A DNA stretch of 48,362 nucleotides. Origin: Synechococcales cyanobacterium GL140_1_metabinner_5_sub (GTDB lineage Bacteria > Cyanobacteriota > Cyanobacteriia > Cyanobacteriales > Chamaesiphonaceae). A program made the translations under genes and the position numbers. The stretch covers positions 1 to 48,362 of the forward strand of contig JANYHM010000054.1 of the NCBI GenBank assembly GCA_025359065.1, read 5' to 3'. A model generated the notes under the pieces. It did not search any database. It was given only the letters and a program-made list of their open reading frames with translations, and was not told the DNA's origin. Positions 9,601-18,630 of the stretch are shown here, in pieces; the first letter of the stretch is position 1, and each line of letters starts with the position of its first letter.

Positions 9601-9849
9601 ACAGTTAGTCTCGCTGCTGGTCAATCTTTTGGCTTGTTGCTGGTTTCTAACGGCACTTTAACTGCAGCTAGCGCTGCTGGTAGTACCCTCAATGTCTTCT
9701 CTTCTTATGCTGGAGCAAATAGTGACAACCTAAATCACATTGTTCGTTTGGGTAACGGTACTACTGAAGTATTCGGCTTTGAAGATCAGCTTGGTGGCGG
9801 CGATCGAGATTTCAATGACCTGATTGTCTCGATCACCAAAACTGCTTAG
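6688..9849 (+). CDS. Vanadium haloperoxidase-like protein with DUF4114 C-terminal domain
   Basis: A 1053-aa protein. Start chosen at ATG 6688 because GAGGA lies 8 nt upstream; an in-frame TTG at 6673 is less likely. Residues about 100-740 match PAP2/vanadium haloperoxidases, with K572...R580-P581, P615-S616-G617 and S694-R695...H701, the vanadate-binding pattern. The usual PSGH motif reads PSGT, and the K-to-R spacing is one residue longer than the family norm. The N-terminal ~100 residues resemble cyanobacterial glycine/aspartate-rich exoprotein modules (GNVGADRFVI). The last ~150 residues are a DUF4114 domain (VGIYAVDDAQG, FGFEDQLGGGDRDFNDLIV). Two EF-hand-like loops, DTNADGRTDVNG and DTNADGLVDLR, suggest calcium binding. 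There is no N-terminal signal peptide; export by another route is inferred. Confidence 0.85.
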   Translation: MQNLTGNVGADRFVITQKGSTITGFNYAEGDRIVLDLENSAERATSSETLTNFDIINPLIGQAVAAGVTGYDTPLKATATGVEVRIPAASGIGGELFVTINTADQAAATALITTLSNSPAPSASNGSAFQVRSKGNTIVDWDDVVVDAARMAGVPPAASTRYFALTHTAMYDAVQGILKTAGRQGYLESQGINLAPPAAGANADVAAAAAANAILASLFTDPNNPVAFNQTTGAAIAFTPTGGTATTIKDYYPGVFRTQLDSTITQSREGGATQAAIDAGIAYGNLVARNFLASRQTDGYLLDEKGAKRNIATISAEYKDGIENLGKDEAGGENNGTVGILSNGTKLIGTGVAVSTIQSTGAAGISSTAATTPGAWRRGEDTLGINGQFAALASPEVASINQTWFLPSVGFFNDTIGSPPALDSQRYIDSVAEVKAEGSILDLPGTGDVTLTNRSTTVNGVTTSIAGSTVLGAKVNDTNIADTAYPNAVGGDAPFNLPRNQPDGIGTTSADRTTIAHVWANAEGSYGPNYAYQKIAQQLAINNNDSLADSAYRFAVLDTALADGFANLWDAKWDEDYFWRPVSSIRNADQLVGTASLDDNIWTPRENTPQHPCHPSGTSATAGIASTLLASFYGENPVGGFTVSADVNRNSARLAGALTDTNADGRTDVNGVALEEVSRSYTSFSQVREETRLSRIYAGAHFRFATERGVQLGTNVANYVLANNPFLKSNISGLAADPVTGVFRPGNAVDAVAQARWLKSGSSNYEFGSITVDNTTGSIDGLTTDNAAYLAAALNRKHVLFSGKSTASAQAITSSNLAGSEAQSAGQLANADLLGNTIFYLTENGITTLSNTGGSKFSSTSAAGLSQLTFKDSANQDVRFEVGAALPAFRTSGTAGGANTNVTVNITRAAAFNNSVGIYAVDDAQGCFDTNADGLVDLRVGQTGYLAEALRRAALNPALTQAATNGTNVSSTVSLAAGQSFGLLLVSNGTLTAASAAGSTLNVFSSYAGANSDNLNHIVRLGNGTTEVFGFEDQLGGGDRDFNDLIVSITKTA

Positions 9850-9893
9850 ATATCAGGAAAATTTGTGCAAACTAATTTTGCATAACTGACCAA

Positions 9894-9931
9894 AATCCCG
9901 CCGATCGATCGGCGGGATTCTTTGTTGTTTT
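9894..9931 (+). terminator. Perfect 26-bp palindrome and T-rich tail
   Basis: AATCCCGCCGATC is followed directly by its exact complement to 9919, then CTTTGTTGTTTTTTATT. It sits 45 bp after the haloperoxidase stop and just beyond the convergent cysH stop. The T-rich tail is only on the plus-strand side, so it mainly terminates the haloperoxidase transcript. Confidence 0.85.
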
Positions 9932-10657
9932 TTATTCTTCTTTCGCAGGTGCGTGTAGTCCACATTCTTTTTGAGTGGCTTCTTCCCACCACCAGCGACC
10001 TTCCCGCTCGTGCTGGTTTGGTAGAGTCGATCGAGTACAAGGCTCACAGCCAATGCTCACAAAACCTTTTTCGTGTAAAGGGTTGTAGGGCACTTCAAAA
10101 GCGCGAATATAGGCCCAGACTTCGGCAGAACTCCAAGCAGCCAAAGGATTAAATTTAATGAGGGGATGATCGGCGGTACCAAAAGCACCATCGACCTGCA
10201 CCACTGGTACTTCTGAGCGAGTGGAAGGACTTTGATCTTTGCGTTGGCCAGTAATCCAAGCATCCAAAGTCCCTAAATGGCGACGGAGGGGAGCGACTTT
10301 GCGCACGCCACAGCATTCTTGGTGGCCGTCTTCATAAAAGCTAAATAACCCCTTGGCTTTAACCAATGCTTCCACTGGAGCTGGTTCGGGGTAGATTACA
10401 TCGATCGAAATTCCGTAGTGTTTACGCACTGTGTCAATAAATTGGTATGTCTCAGAATGCAGGCGACCGGTATCTAGGCTAAAGACTTTGACGTTTTTGT
10501 TGATTTTACAAGCCATATCAATAAGCACCACATCTTCAGCGCCGCTGAAAGAGATAGCAATATTATCGTACTGGCTAAGAGCGGCAGTCAAAATTTTACG
10601 GGGCTTGGCGGTGGCTAGTTCTTCGTTCAGGCTGGGGATATCGATCGCGGTGGGCAT
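9932..10657 (-). CDS. cysH: Phosphoadenylyl/adenylyl-sulfate reductase
   Basis: A 241-aa enzyme of assimilatory sulfate reduction that converts APS or PAPS to sulfite. Seen motifs are the P-loop-like [49 protein letters not shown], and GCEPCTRS followed by a C-terminal ECGLH. The paired CC and CxxC motifs are the four ligands of the 4Fe-4S form, which is typical of enzymes that accept APS; ECGLH carries the catalytic cysteine. The open frame extends to 10792, but ATG 10657 is preferred because AAGGA lies 7 nt upstream and homologues begin near there. It diverges from cobN across 129 bp. No other cys gene is adjacent. Confidence 0.93.
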   Translation of the reverse strand: MPTAIDIPSLNEELATAKPRKILTAALSQYDNIAISFSGAEDVVLIDMACKINKNVKVFSLDTGRLHSETYQFIDTVRKHYGISIDVIYPEPAPVEALVKAKGLFSFYEDGHQECCGVRKVAPLRRHLGTLDAWITGQRKDQSPSTRSEVPVVQVDGAFGTADHPLIKFNPLAAWSSAEVWAYIRAFEVPYNPLHEKGFVSIGCEPCTRSTLPNQHEREGRWWWEEATQKECGLHAPAKEE

Positions 10658-10786
10658 GACTTGTCCTTGGTTGCTTTTCAGTTCAGATTTTATCATCACC
10701 CCATCTGCACGACCAAATCTTGAAAGACTCCATCCACAAGTATTTGGCCAGAATGTTAGAATTGGGCGACTTCTTTTTTCTGCCTT

Positions 10787-13700
10787 ATGCACCGCACTGC
10801 CACGATTTCTAGCGAATCAGCCTCTATCGAAAGCACTATTTTTGTCGAGCAGACTCCAGCCCCGATCGTGATCATTACTTCCGCTGATACCGATCTGCAA
10901 GCTTTGGCACAGGTTTGGGCGCAGATGCCGGATGGATTTCCGGAAGTACGAGCATTAAATATCTTGGCTGTGCAGCAGCAGGTGGTGATTGACACCTACG
11001 CTGAAGAAGTTTTAGCTCAGGCCAAAGTAATTGTGATCCGGCTGCTGGGCGGTGTGGGGTATTGGTCTTATGGTCTAGAGGTGGTCAGAGAATTAGCAGA
11101 GAGCAATGGTATTGCATTGATTTTGATTCCAGGCGATGACCAGCCAGATTTATCTTTGTTAAGCCGATCGACTGTCTCCTTAGATGATGTCAACCAGTTT
11201 TGGCGCTACTGGATTGCTGGCGGCACCGAAAATCTGCGTCAGTCTCTATATTTTTTGGCACAGCGTTATCTAAAAATGGACTGTGATTATTTGCCACCCG
11301 CAGTAGTGCCCAAAGTGGGGATTGCACCGGTGAGGCACCATGAAAAAGCAAATCAGCGACAAGTAGCGATCCTGTTTTATCGCGCTCATTATTTGGTCGG
11401 TAATATGGCAGCGGTAAATGCTTTATGTGATGCTTTGATTGATCAAAATATCACCCCGTTACCCATCTTTGTCTCTTCCCTGCGTGATCCTGAAGTCCAG
11501 GCTGCCCTGTTAGAATATTGCCAATCAAAAGTAGACGTAATCCTTAATACCACTAGTTTTTCGTTAATTGCGCCTGCTCCCTTGTATCCAACAGTCCAGA
11601 AAGAGCTAGATACCAACGAACTCTGGGCAAAATTAGATCTGCCGATCTTACAAGTAATCACTAGCGGCGGCAGCGTGACCGATTGGCAGGAATCTTTAAT
11701 GGGTCTATCTCCCAGCGATAATGCTATGAATATCGCTCTGCCAGAAGTAGATGGTCGGATTATTAGTCGGGCAGTATCTTTTAAGGCGCTGCAATCTCGA
11801 CATCCGATTTTACAGACCGATGTACTGGGCTATCAGCCGGTGGCCGATCGTATTCAATTTGTAGCTGACCTAGCTACTAACTGGGTCAAACTACGTCAGA
11901 CCCCACCATCTGAGCAAAAGATCGCCCTGATATTAGCCAATTACCCCAACCGTGATGGTCGCCTAGCTAATGCTGTGGGTTTAGATACTCCACAGAGCTG
12001 CATTGAGATTTTGAAGGCGTTACAAGTAGCAAAATACATTACAACCAACTTACCTGTTGATGGCGATGAATTGATTCGTTGGTTGACTAAGGGGGTGACG
12101 AATGATCCAGAAGGTCGATCGATTCGGCCAGTTTTACAACAGCTAGATCTATCTGCATACCTAGAGTTTTTTCAGGGCTTACCAGAGGGTATTCGATCGG
12201 CCATAAATCAACGTTGGGGCGAAGCTAATAGTGATCTACCCGTACCTGGAATTCAGCTTGGCAATATTTTCATTGGAGTCCAACCCGCACGCGGGTATGA
12301 TCGAGATCCTAATTTAAACTATCACGCCCCAGATTTAGAGCCAACCCATGACTATTTGGCTTTCTATGAATGGATCAGAAATAAGTTTGGTGCCCAGGCG
12401 ATCGTCCATGTGGGCAAACACGGCAATTTAGAATGGCTCCCCGGCAAAAGCGTTGCCCTCTCGGCAGCATGTTATCCAGAAATTGCCTTGGGTGCGATGC
12501 CTCATTTTTATCCCTTTATAGTTAACGATCCCGGCGAGGGGTCTCAAGCTAAGCGTCGATCTCAGGCCGTAATCCTCGATCACCTTACCCCGCCCATGAC
12601 CCGAGCAGAACTATATGGAGACATGCAGAACCTCGAAAATTTGGTGGACGAATATTACGAAGCCATGAGCCTTAATCCAGGCCGGATGGTGGGATTACAG
12701 CAAAAAATTGTAGAATTATTAGCAAATAGCAACCTTAAAGAAGATTTTGGGATCACGGCTAACGAACTACAGCAACGTTTCGGCGACACTGTACTAAATC
12801 ATTTAGATCGATCGCTCTGTGAACTCAAAGAAGCCCAGATTCGAGACGGTCTGCACATTCTAGGCTGCTGTCCAACTGGTGATCAGTTACGAGACTTAAT
12901 TATTTCGATCGCTCGTCACCCCCAAGCTGGCAGATTAGGGCTGACTAAAGCAATAGCTATAGATAACAACTACGATTTTGATCCCTTAACTGCCGATCCT
13001 GCTCAGCCCCTAAATGGAGTACAACGCACCGCAGGCCAAGCTGTTGCTGAGATTGAGCTTCAGGCCACTAAACTAATTGAGGAATTATTAAATACTAAGA
13101 GTATTCCAAACTGTGGCGCAGCTACCCAGACAGAATTAGAGTGGATCGATCGATTCTTGATTCCTAGTCTCTATCAAACTAACCAAGAAATCACTAATTT
13201 AATCCATGGACTCAGTGGTGGTTACATCCCCGCTGGTCCTTCCGGCGCACCCACCCGTGGCCGCCCGGAAGTCTTGCCAACTGGTCGCAACTTTTATTCT
13301 GTCGATATCCGCGCTGTGCCCACCGAAAGCGCCTGGGATGTGGGGCGCAGAGCTGCTGAAACCTTAGTAGAACGCTACACCCAAGAAAACGGCGAATACC
13401 CCAAAACCTTGGGACTATCTATTTGGGGTACAGCCACGATGCGCACTGGTGGTGATGATCTAGCCGAAGCATTGGCTTTACTGGGAGTCCGACCACTGTG
13501 GGATGGAGCATCCAGAAGAGTCGTAGATTTCGAGATTTTGCCGTTGGGAATTTTAGGCCGACCAAGGGTTGATGTCACCCTGCGAGTTTCTGGTTTTTTC
13601 CGCGATGCTTTCCCTAATTTAATTGAATTGTTCGATCGAGCAGTAATCGCGGTAGCCTCACTAGATGAACCAGCAGAGATGAATCCTTTGGCTGACCAAG

Positions 13701-14497
13701 TGCAACAAGAAACCCAAGCGGGACTAGCCGCTGGTTTAGAAATCTCAACAGCATTAGATAGAGCTAGCTACCGCGTGTTTGGCTCCAAACCCGGAGCCTA
13801 TGGCGCGGGATTACAGGGTTTAATTGATAACCATAACTGGGAAAGTGAGAAGGATTTAGCTACGGCCTACATTAATTGGAGTAGCTATGCCTATCGGGGA
13901 GCCGGAGCGGGCACTGCTGCACCCGAAGCTTTTCAACAACGCTTAGCCGGGATGCAGATTGTCTTGCAAAACCAAGATAACCGTGAGCATGACTTGCTGG
14001 ATTCTGATGACTACTATCAATTCCAAGGCGGTCTAACAGCAGCAATCAAGACTATTAGTGGTAATGTTCCTACCGTTTACTGCGGGGATAATTCCACCAT
14101 GGCACAGCCCAAGGTGCGCACCTTGAATGAAGAAATAGCTAAAGTCTATCGATCGAGAGTAGTTAACCCCAAGTGGATCGAAGGCGCAATGCGCCATGGC
14201 TATAAGGGTGCTGCTGAAATGGCTGCCACAATGGATTTCTTGTTTGCCTATGATGCCACTACCAACTGTGTGGCTGATCATATGTATCAGGGCGTAGCAG
14301 CAGCCTATTTACTAGATCCAAAAGTGCAAAAATTTATGGAGCAATGTAATCCTTGGGCAGCCAGGGATATTGCCGATCGACTACTAGAGGCTCATCAGCG
14401 GGGTCTATGGTCAGATGCTGATGGTCAGGCGCTTGATCGACTCCAGGAAATCTCTCTGACTATGGAAGCAGAAGTTGAGAGAACATTGATCAGTTGA
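10787..14497 (+). CDS. cobN: Cobaltochelatase subunit CobN
   Basis: A 1236-aa large chelatase subunit that inserts cobalt into the corrin ring in cobalamin biosynthesis. The N-terminus MHRTA...[18 protein letters not shown] and the total length fit CobN rather than the longer ChlH (about 1330 aa), which starts differently. Family blocks seen include [19 protein letters not shown] (near residue 545), [20 protein letters not shown] (near 810), [18 protein letters not shown] (near 890) and FFRDAFPNL. In cyanobacteria the AAA+ partners are thought to be supplied by ChlI/ChlD, since cobS/cobT are usually absent. No other cob gene is adjacent and no cobalamin riboswitch is evident in the short upstream spacer. 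Confidence 0.9.
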   Translation: MHRTATISSESASIESTIFVEQTPAPIVIITSADTDLQALAQVWAQMPDGFPEVRALNILAVQQQVVIDTYAEEVLAQAKVIVIRLLGGVGYWSYGLEVVRELAESNGIALILIPGDDQPDLSLLSRSTVSLDDVNQFWRYWIAGGTENLRQSLYFLAQRYLKMDCDYLPPAVVPKVGIAPVRHHEKANQRQVAILFYRAHYLVGNMAAVNALCDALIDQNITPLPIFVSSLRDPEVQAALLEYCQSKVDVILNTTSFSLIAPAPLYPTVQKELDTNELWAKLDLPILQVITSGGSVTDWQESLMGLSPSDNAMNIALPEVDGRIISRAVSFKALQSRHPILQTDVLGYQPVADRIQFVADLATNWVKLRQTPPSEQKIALILANYPNRDGRLANAVGLDTPQSCIEILKALQVAKYITTNLPVDGDELIRWLTKGVTNDPEGRSIRPVLQQLDLSAYLEFFQGLPEGIRSAINQRWGEANSDLPVPGIQLGNIFIGVQPARGYDRDPNLNYHAPDLEPTHDYLAFYEWIRNKFGAQAIVHVGKHGNLEWLPGKSVALSAACYPEIALGAMPHFYPFIVNDPGEGSQAKRRSQAVILDHLTPPMTRAELYGDMQNLENLVDEYYEAMSLNPGRMVGLQQKIVELLANSNLKEDFGITANELQQRFGDTVLNHLDRSLCELKEAQIRDGLHILGCCPTGDQLRDLIISIARHPQAGRLGLTKAIAIDNNYDFDPLTADPAQPLNGVQRTAGQAVAEIELQATKLIEELLNTKSIPNCGAATQTELEWIDRFLIPSLYQTNQEITNLIHGLSGGYIPAGPSGAPTRGRPEVLPTGRNFYSVDIRAVPTESAWDVGRRAAETLVERYTQENGEYPKTLGLSIWGTATMRTGGDDLAEALALLGVRPLWDGASRRVVDFEILPLGILGRPRVDVTLRVSGFFRDAFPNLIELFDRAVIAVASLDEPAEMNPLADQVQQETQAGLAAGLEISTALDRASYRVFGSKPGAYGAGLQGLIDNHNWESEKDLATAYINWSSYAYRGAGAGTAAPEAFQQRLAGMQIVLQNQDNREHDLLDSDDYYQFQGGLTAAIKTISGNVPTVYCGDNSTMAQPKVRTLNEEIAKVYRSRVVNPKWIEGAMRHGYKGAAEMAATMDFLFAYDATTNCVADHMYQGVAAAYLLDPKVQKFMEQCNPWAARDIADRLLEAHQRGLWSDADGQALDRLQEISLTMEAEVERTLIS

Positions 14498-14653
14498 CAA
14501 AGGTGCAGCTATATATTCGGAGGCAGAGCCTTTAATCTTCGATCAATCCAAATTGCTGAAACTACATTAGGAGTTGATCATTCCATTACTCAAACAATTC
14601 ATGATAGCTTTACCATTCCTCGTAATGACCAGAATTTAGCTAATGTCTGTTAG
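14498..14653 (+). pseudogene. Possible remnant of a TPR-type gene
   Basis: Between cobN and the broken nuclease gene the plus strand stays open from 14498 to a TAG at 14651, with no start codon. It reads FGGRAFNLRSIQIAETTLG then VDHSITQTIHDSF. The segment RSIQIAETTLGVDHSITQTI resembles the kinesin-light-chain-like TPR unit (RALAIAEKTLGPDHPxTAT). The frame happens to continue that of cobN, but cobN already has its normal C-terminus. This is a short fragment and the resemblance may be chance. Confidence 0.25.
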
Positions 14654-14685
14654 TTTTCTTCTGTGTAGCCATCAAATTAGTAAGC

Positions 14686-15342
14686 TCACAAATTGGTCAA
14701 GAATAGTTGGGAGATTTTCTTGAGAATGCGGAGTACATCAAAAAGCTCATTGTTTTTTTGGTTGTAGAGGGAGAAGTCATTAGAGAACTGATATTGAACA
14801 ATCTTATCCTGTACAGCTTTCACAAAAATCGAAAACCCACCATTGCTAACCAATCCATAAGTAGGACGAGATTGATTGGGATTCACTAGCATATAAGTAA
14901 GTGCCTGAGCCATACCAGCTTCAATGCTAAAGGATCTCCTTTTGGTTTCGATGACCAACACCCAAAGACTATCCTAAATTACAAGAGTGTCAATTTTACC
15001 TTGATAAATAACTTCTTTATCTTCTTCAATCTCAATTTCTTCGATTTGCACCGGATATTCTGATTCGATGTCAAAAGGCAGATCGTATAACTTGGCCATT
15101 TCTAGTAAAGGCGTAATTACGATTTGATTAACAATGCCTTCTCCAATATGGCCACGATGACGATGATAAAGATAGCGCTCCCTAATTCGATCGCAGCGTT
15201 CTTTTTCTAGCTCAGTTATTTCGGGAAGATCTTCATACCATTCGGTAAAGAAACCACCGCTAGTAGTTTGCTGGGCAGAAAACTTTGTTTCTATTTCTTG
15301 CAAGCTAGTAACGTGTTTAAAAATTGCTAATGTGGTTGTCAT
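14686..15342 (-). pseudogene. PD-(D/E)XK restriction endonuclease-like gene interrupted by an in-frame TAG
   Basis: Two minus-strand open frames in the same phase, 15342-14974 and 14961-14686, join into one 218-codon gene if the TAG at 14974-14976 (codon 123) is read through. The joined sequence GKIDTLVI-stop-DSLWVLVIETKRR holds the D and ExK of a PD-(D/E)XK nuclease core, and the stop falls exactly between them. The family is the one often annotated as restriction endonuclease subunit R in cyanobacteria. A single C-to-T change (CAG to TAG) explains the lesion, with no frameshift. Start chosen at ATG 15342; a GTG at 15354 is also in frame. There is no adjacent methyltransferase. A truncated product would lack the catalytic ExK. 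Confidence 0.75.
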
Positions 15343-15478
15343 TGTTTTTATCACCGAATACCAATGCTATCAAGCACATTATATTCGATTTCTCAATAGC
15401 TTACTATTGCCAAAGGCAACGCTACGATTACCAAAAGCTCGTTCGGAGAACTTACGACCTTACTCATCACAAGTCACC

Positions 15479-15832
15479 TTAAGCAATTCCTATTTGTACT
15501 TGGCCATCGGCGACCCGCACTGGATAAACCGGTAACTGTACCGTGGGGTCATCAAAACATTCGCCGGTTTGGAGATTGAAATTTTGTTTATAGATAGGGG
15601 ATGCTACCTTAGGCACACCATTCTGATCGCCCACAATGCCCCGTGACAAGACATAGGATTTGCTAAAAGGATCATAGTTATCGATCGCGTAGATGCCTTC
15701 GGCGGTGCGGAAGACGGCAATTTGTTTATCGGCCACCAAAGCACAAACTCCGCTATTTGGCAAAATTTGCTCTAGTTGGCATACCGTGATCCATTGATTA
15801 ACTGTTTGGGATTCGACAGAAGCTTGAACCAT
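15479..15832 (-). CDS. nirD: Nitrite reductase [NAD(P)H] small subunit
   Basis: A 117-aa Rieske-fold protein, the normal length for NirD. It has the family pattern VADKQIAVFRTAEGIYAIDNYDPFS, GDQNGVPKVASPIYKQNF and LQTGECFDDP. The CxH/CxxH cluster ligands of true Rieske proteins are absent, as is normal for NirD. It follows nirB on the same strand after 108 bp that contain a GGTGGGCA inverted repeat, so the two are probably one operon. With NirB it would reduce nitrite to ammonium in the cytoplasm using NAD(P)H. Confidence 0.92.
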   Translation of the reverse strand: MVQASVESQTVNQWITVCQLEQILPNSGVCALVADKQIAVFRTAEGIYAIDNYDPFSKSYVLSRGIVGDQNGVPKVASPIYKQNFNLQTGECFDDPTVQLPVYPVRVADGQVQIGIA

Positions 15833-15901
15833 GTTTTTTTCTGGATTGGTTGACTTAAATATAGAGCAAATTGATTGGGGGCGATCGGCTGAAGTTTTTG
15901 T

Positions 15902-15918
15902 GGTGGGCAGTGCCCACC
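15902..15918. repeat. GGTGGGCA-G-TGCCCACC inverted repeat in the nirB-nirD gap
   Basis: A perfect 8-bp inverted repeat around a central G, followed by CTACAAAAT. Words of this type (GTAGGGTGGGCA and its complement) recur as dispersed repeats in many cyanobacterial genomes. It lies in the transcribed spacer and could act as an mRNA hairpin between nirB and nirD. Confidence 0.6.
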
Positions 15919-15940
15919 CTACAAAATAGACTCTGAAAGC

Positions 15941-18481
15941 TTAGCGGTTTTGGATAGCCATCAGCACCTCGCGCTCATGAGCATAGGGAGGTCTGGCTTG
16001 GCCGCGTTCTTCTACCCGTAGCAGACTAGGATCTGGCTCGGGAGAGTTAACGAAGTGGTTGAAGCGAGCGAGTTTTTGGGGATCTGCCAGGGTATTTTGC
16101 CACTCGCACTGGTAAGTTGCTACCTGGTGGGCCATCTCTGCTTCTAGGCGATCGGCGATGCCCAAGCAATCATCAATCACTACCGCTTTCAGGTAATCCA
16201 TGCCGCCTTCTAGCTTATTCAGCCAAGTGGCAGTGCGCTCTAGGCGGTTGGCAGTTTGAACATAGAACATGAGGAATCGATCAATGTATTTGATCAAAAT
16301 CTCTTGGTCTAAATCGCTGGCCAAAAGCTGGGCATGTTGAGGTTTCATGCCACCATTGCCGCACACATACAGATTCCAGCCATGCTCGGTGGCAATGATG
16401 CCAAAGTCTTTGCTTTGAGCCTCAGCGCATTCCCGAGTACAGCCCGAGACGGCTGACTTGAACTTGTGCGGAGCACGTAGCCCCCGATAACGTTGTTCCA
16501 ACAGAATCGCTAAGGTAGTAGAATCTTGCACCCCAAAGCGACACCAAGTACTACCAACGCAAGATTTCACTGTGCGTAGAGCCTTGCCATAGGCATGACC
16601 CGACTCCAGACCAGCCGCGATTAATCGTTGCCAAATTGCCGGAAGCTGATCTACTCTGGCTCCTAATAAATCGATCCGCTGACCACCAGTGATTTTGGTA
16701 TAAAGTCCAAAGTCGCGGGCCACTTCGCCGATCGCAATCAGAGCCGCTGGTGTAATTTCGCCGCCAGGGATGCGGGGAATTACCGAGTAAGTGCCGTCTT
16801 TTTGGATGTTGGCCAAGAAAGCATCGTTGGTATCTTGGAGTGTGACGTGAGCCGGATTCAAAATTTGCTCATTCCAAGCTGAGGCCAAAATGGAGCCGAT
16901 CGCTGGCTTACAGATTTCGCAGCCCTGACCTTTGCCATGCTTGGCCAACAAATCAGCAAAGGTCATGGTTTTCTCTAGTCGCACCAGACTGTAAAGCTCT
17001 TGGCGGCTATAGTCGAAATGCTCACAGAGATTGTTTTTAACTTCCAAGCCCGCCTTCTTCATTTCTAGTTTAAGTAGGTCGGTAACTAATGGCACACAGC
17101 CTCCGCAGCCTGTGCCAGCAGTGGTGCATTTCTTGAGAGTGCCAATATCGGTGATATTGTCAGCTTGGATTGCTGCGCAAATATCGCCTTTGGTGACATT
17201 GTTACAAGAACAAATTTGGGCGCTGTCAGGGAAACTATCGACTCCCATGCTGTTGCTGGTACCAGATCGAGCAGGCAAAATTAAATCTTCAGGATTCGGC
17301 GGCAAAACTATTTGGTTCTGAGAAATCTGTAATAAATTCCCATAAGCCGAGGCATCGCCAACTAACATGCCACCCAGCAAATGCTTACCGCTGCCATCAA
17401 CTACTAGTTTTTTATAGGTGCCCTTAATCGCATCCGTAATCCCTAGCACTTTCGCGCCGGGAGTCTGACCAAAGGCATCCCCAAAGCTGGCTACATCTAC
17501 ACCCATTAGCTTCAGCTTTGTGGACATATCAGCCCCACCAAAGGTGCTATTGCCATCACCACAAATTTGCTCAGCGGCGATTGTCGCCATCGTATAGCCG
17601 GGAGCTACTAAGCCATAAATTTTGCCCTCATGTAGGGCGCATTCCCCGATCGCATACACATGAGGATCTGAGGTCTGGCATTGCTCGTTGATTACAATTC
17701 CCCCTCGATCACCCACGGTCAAACCACAATCCTTAGCAATCTCATCCCGAGGTCTGATGCCTGCCGAAAACACAATCATGTCCGTAAATAGTTCGCTGCC
17801 ATCAGCAAACACCATCTTTTGCACTCTGCCACCCACACTCACAATCTCAGTGGTGGATTTGCCAGTATGCACAGTCACACCCAAAGACTGAATTTGATCC
17901 TTGAGAATATTGCCACCCAGATCATCCACTTGCAACGGCATTAACCGAGGTGCAAACTCCACTACATGAGTCTTCAAACCCATATTCTTTAGAGCATTGG
18001 CACACTCCAACCCCAATAGACCACCGCCAACGACTACCCCTATTTTGGCTTGCTCGGCATAAGCCGACATCGCTTGTAAATCTTCGATCGTCCGATAAAC
18101 AAAAGTCCCCTCGGTATCTTTCCCAGCGATCGGTGGCACAAAAGGATAAGAACCCGTGGCAATTACGAGCCGATCGAACTCCACCTCTTCACCCTGTGCC
18201 GAAATTACTTTCTTAGCAGCCCGATCAATCTTGGCCGCTTTGTCACCCAAATAAACTTTGACTCCATGCTGGTCATAAAATCCTGGCTCTACCAAACTCA
18301 GGTCTTCAGCGCTTTGACCACTAAAATAGCCACTCAAATTCACCCGATCGTAGGCTACACGCGGCTCCTCACAAAAGGTGATCAGATTCCAATCTTGGGT
18401 GGCACCAATTTCGATCGATTTTTGCAAAAACTTGTGGCCGACCATACCGTTGCCGACGACTACCAGATTTTTTTTGGCCAT
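15941..18481 (-). CDS. nirB: Nitrite reductase [NAD(P)H] large subunit
   Basis: An 846-aa siroheme enzyme that reduces nitrite to ammonium with NAD(P)H. Residues 1 to about 400 are the FAD/NAD module (LVVVGNGMVGHKF, VVVGGGLLGLECANAL, DPHVYAIGECALH). Then comes a BFD-like 2Fe-2S region (CSCNNVTKGDICAAI...GTGCGGCVP, about 419-460) and GCEICKPAIG near 518. The C-terminal sulfite/nitrite reductase domain holds the siroheme-4Fe-4S ligands CVGSTWC (about 639-645) and CTREC (about 677-681). Most cyanobacteria use the ferredoxin-dependent NirA instead, so NirBD is noteworthy here. A GTA-N8-TAC NtcA-type site lies 65 bp upstream of the ATG at 18481. No nitrate transporter or nitrate reductase gene is adjacent. 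Confidence 0.95.
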   Translation of the reverse strand: MAKKNLVVVGNGMVGHKFLQKSIEIGATQDWNLITFCEEPRVAYDRVNLSGYFSGQSAEDLSLVEPGFYDQHGVKVYLGDKAAKIDRAAKKVISAQGEEVEFDRLVIATGSYPFVPPIAGKDTEGTFVYRTIEDLQAMSAYAEQAKIGVVVGGGLLGLECANALKNMGLKTHVVEFAPRLMPLQVDDLGGNILKDQIQSLGVTVHTGKSTTEIVSVGGRVQKMVFADGSELFTDMIVFSAGIRPRDEIAKDCGLTVGDRGGIVINEQCQTSDPHVYAIGECALHEGKIYGLVAPGYTMATIAAEQICGDGNSTFGGADMSTKLKLMGVDVASFGDAFGQTPGAKVLGITDAIKGTYKKLVVDGSGKHLLGGMLVGDASAYGNLLQISQNQIVLPPNPEDLILPARSGTSNSMGVDSFPDSAQICSCNNVTKGDICAAIQADNITDIGTLKKCTTAGTGCGGCVPLVTDLLKLEMKKAGLEVKNNLCEHFDYSRQELYSLVRLEKTMTFADLLAKHGKGQGCEICKPAIGSILASAWNEQILNPAHVTLQDTNDAFLANIQKDGTYSVIPRIPGGEITPAALIAIGEVARDFGLYTKITGGQRIDLLGARVDQLPAIWQRLIAAGLESGHAYGKALRTVKSCVGSTWCRFGVQDSTTLAILLEQRYRGLRAPHKFKSAVSGCTRECAEAQSKDFGIIATEHGWNLYVCGNGGMKPQHAQLLASDLDQEILIKYIDRFLMFYVQTANRLERTATWLNKLEGGMDYLKAVVIDDCLGIADRLEAEMAHQVATYQCEWQNTLADPQKLARFNHFVNSPEPDPSLLRVEERGQARPPYAHEREVLMAIQNR

Positions 18482-18545
18482 GGAAAATTGCTAGACGACT
18501 CACTGAAGGCTTTTGACATTTTTTCAGCCTCAGCATAATTCAACA

Positions 18546-18559
18546 GTAGCCAATGATAC
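18546..18559. promoter_or_regulatory. NtcA-type binding site upstream of nirB
   Basis: GTAGCCAATGATAC exactly fits GTA-N8-TAC, the binding motif of the cyanobacterial nitrogen regulator NtcA, and lies 65-78 bp upstream of the nirB start. I did not find a good TAN3T -10 box at the standard ~22-nt spacing; the nearest is TATGCT (minus strand, 18538-18533). By chance about a dozen such matches are expected in a window this size, so the location is the main support. Confidence 0.5.
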
Positions 18560-18594
18560 AAAAAGCTAATTAGTATGTGATTTTTGCATAGTAT

Positions 18595-18620
18595 AAAAGT
18601 CCAATGCAAAAGTCCAATGC
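18595..18620. repeat. Tandem duplication of AAAAGTCCAATGC
   Basis: Two perfect head-to-tail copies of a 13-bp word, 18595-18607 and 18608-18620. They lie between the 3' end of the minus-strand gene at 18631 and the nirB regulatory region, about 115-140 bp upstream of nirB. Function unknown. Confidence 0.7.
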
Positions 18621-18630
18621 ACATGAAGCT

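Noticed and set aside
10658-10786. Possible cobalamin riboswitch upstream of cobN
   Set aside because: The spacer is only 129 bp, shared with divergent cysH, and I could not find the conserved B12-box sequence or fold.
10658-10792. 45-codon N-terminal extension of cysH
   Set aside because: The extension has no similarity to the family, overlaps the cobN start, and the downstream ATG at 10657 has a proper AAGGA site.
18595-18620. CRISPR-like repeat
   Set aside because: It is two adjacent 13-bp copies with no spacers; no repeat-spacer array was seen anywhere in the window.
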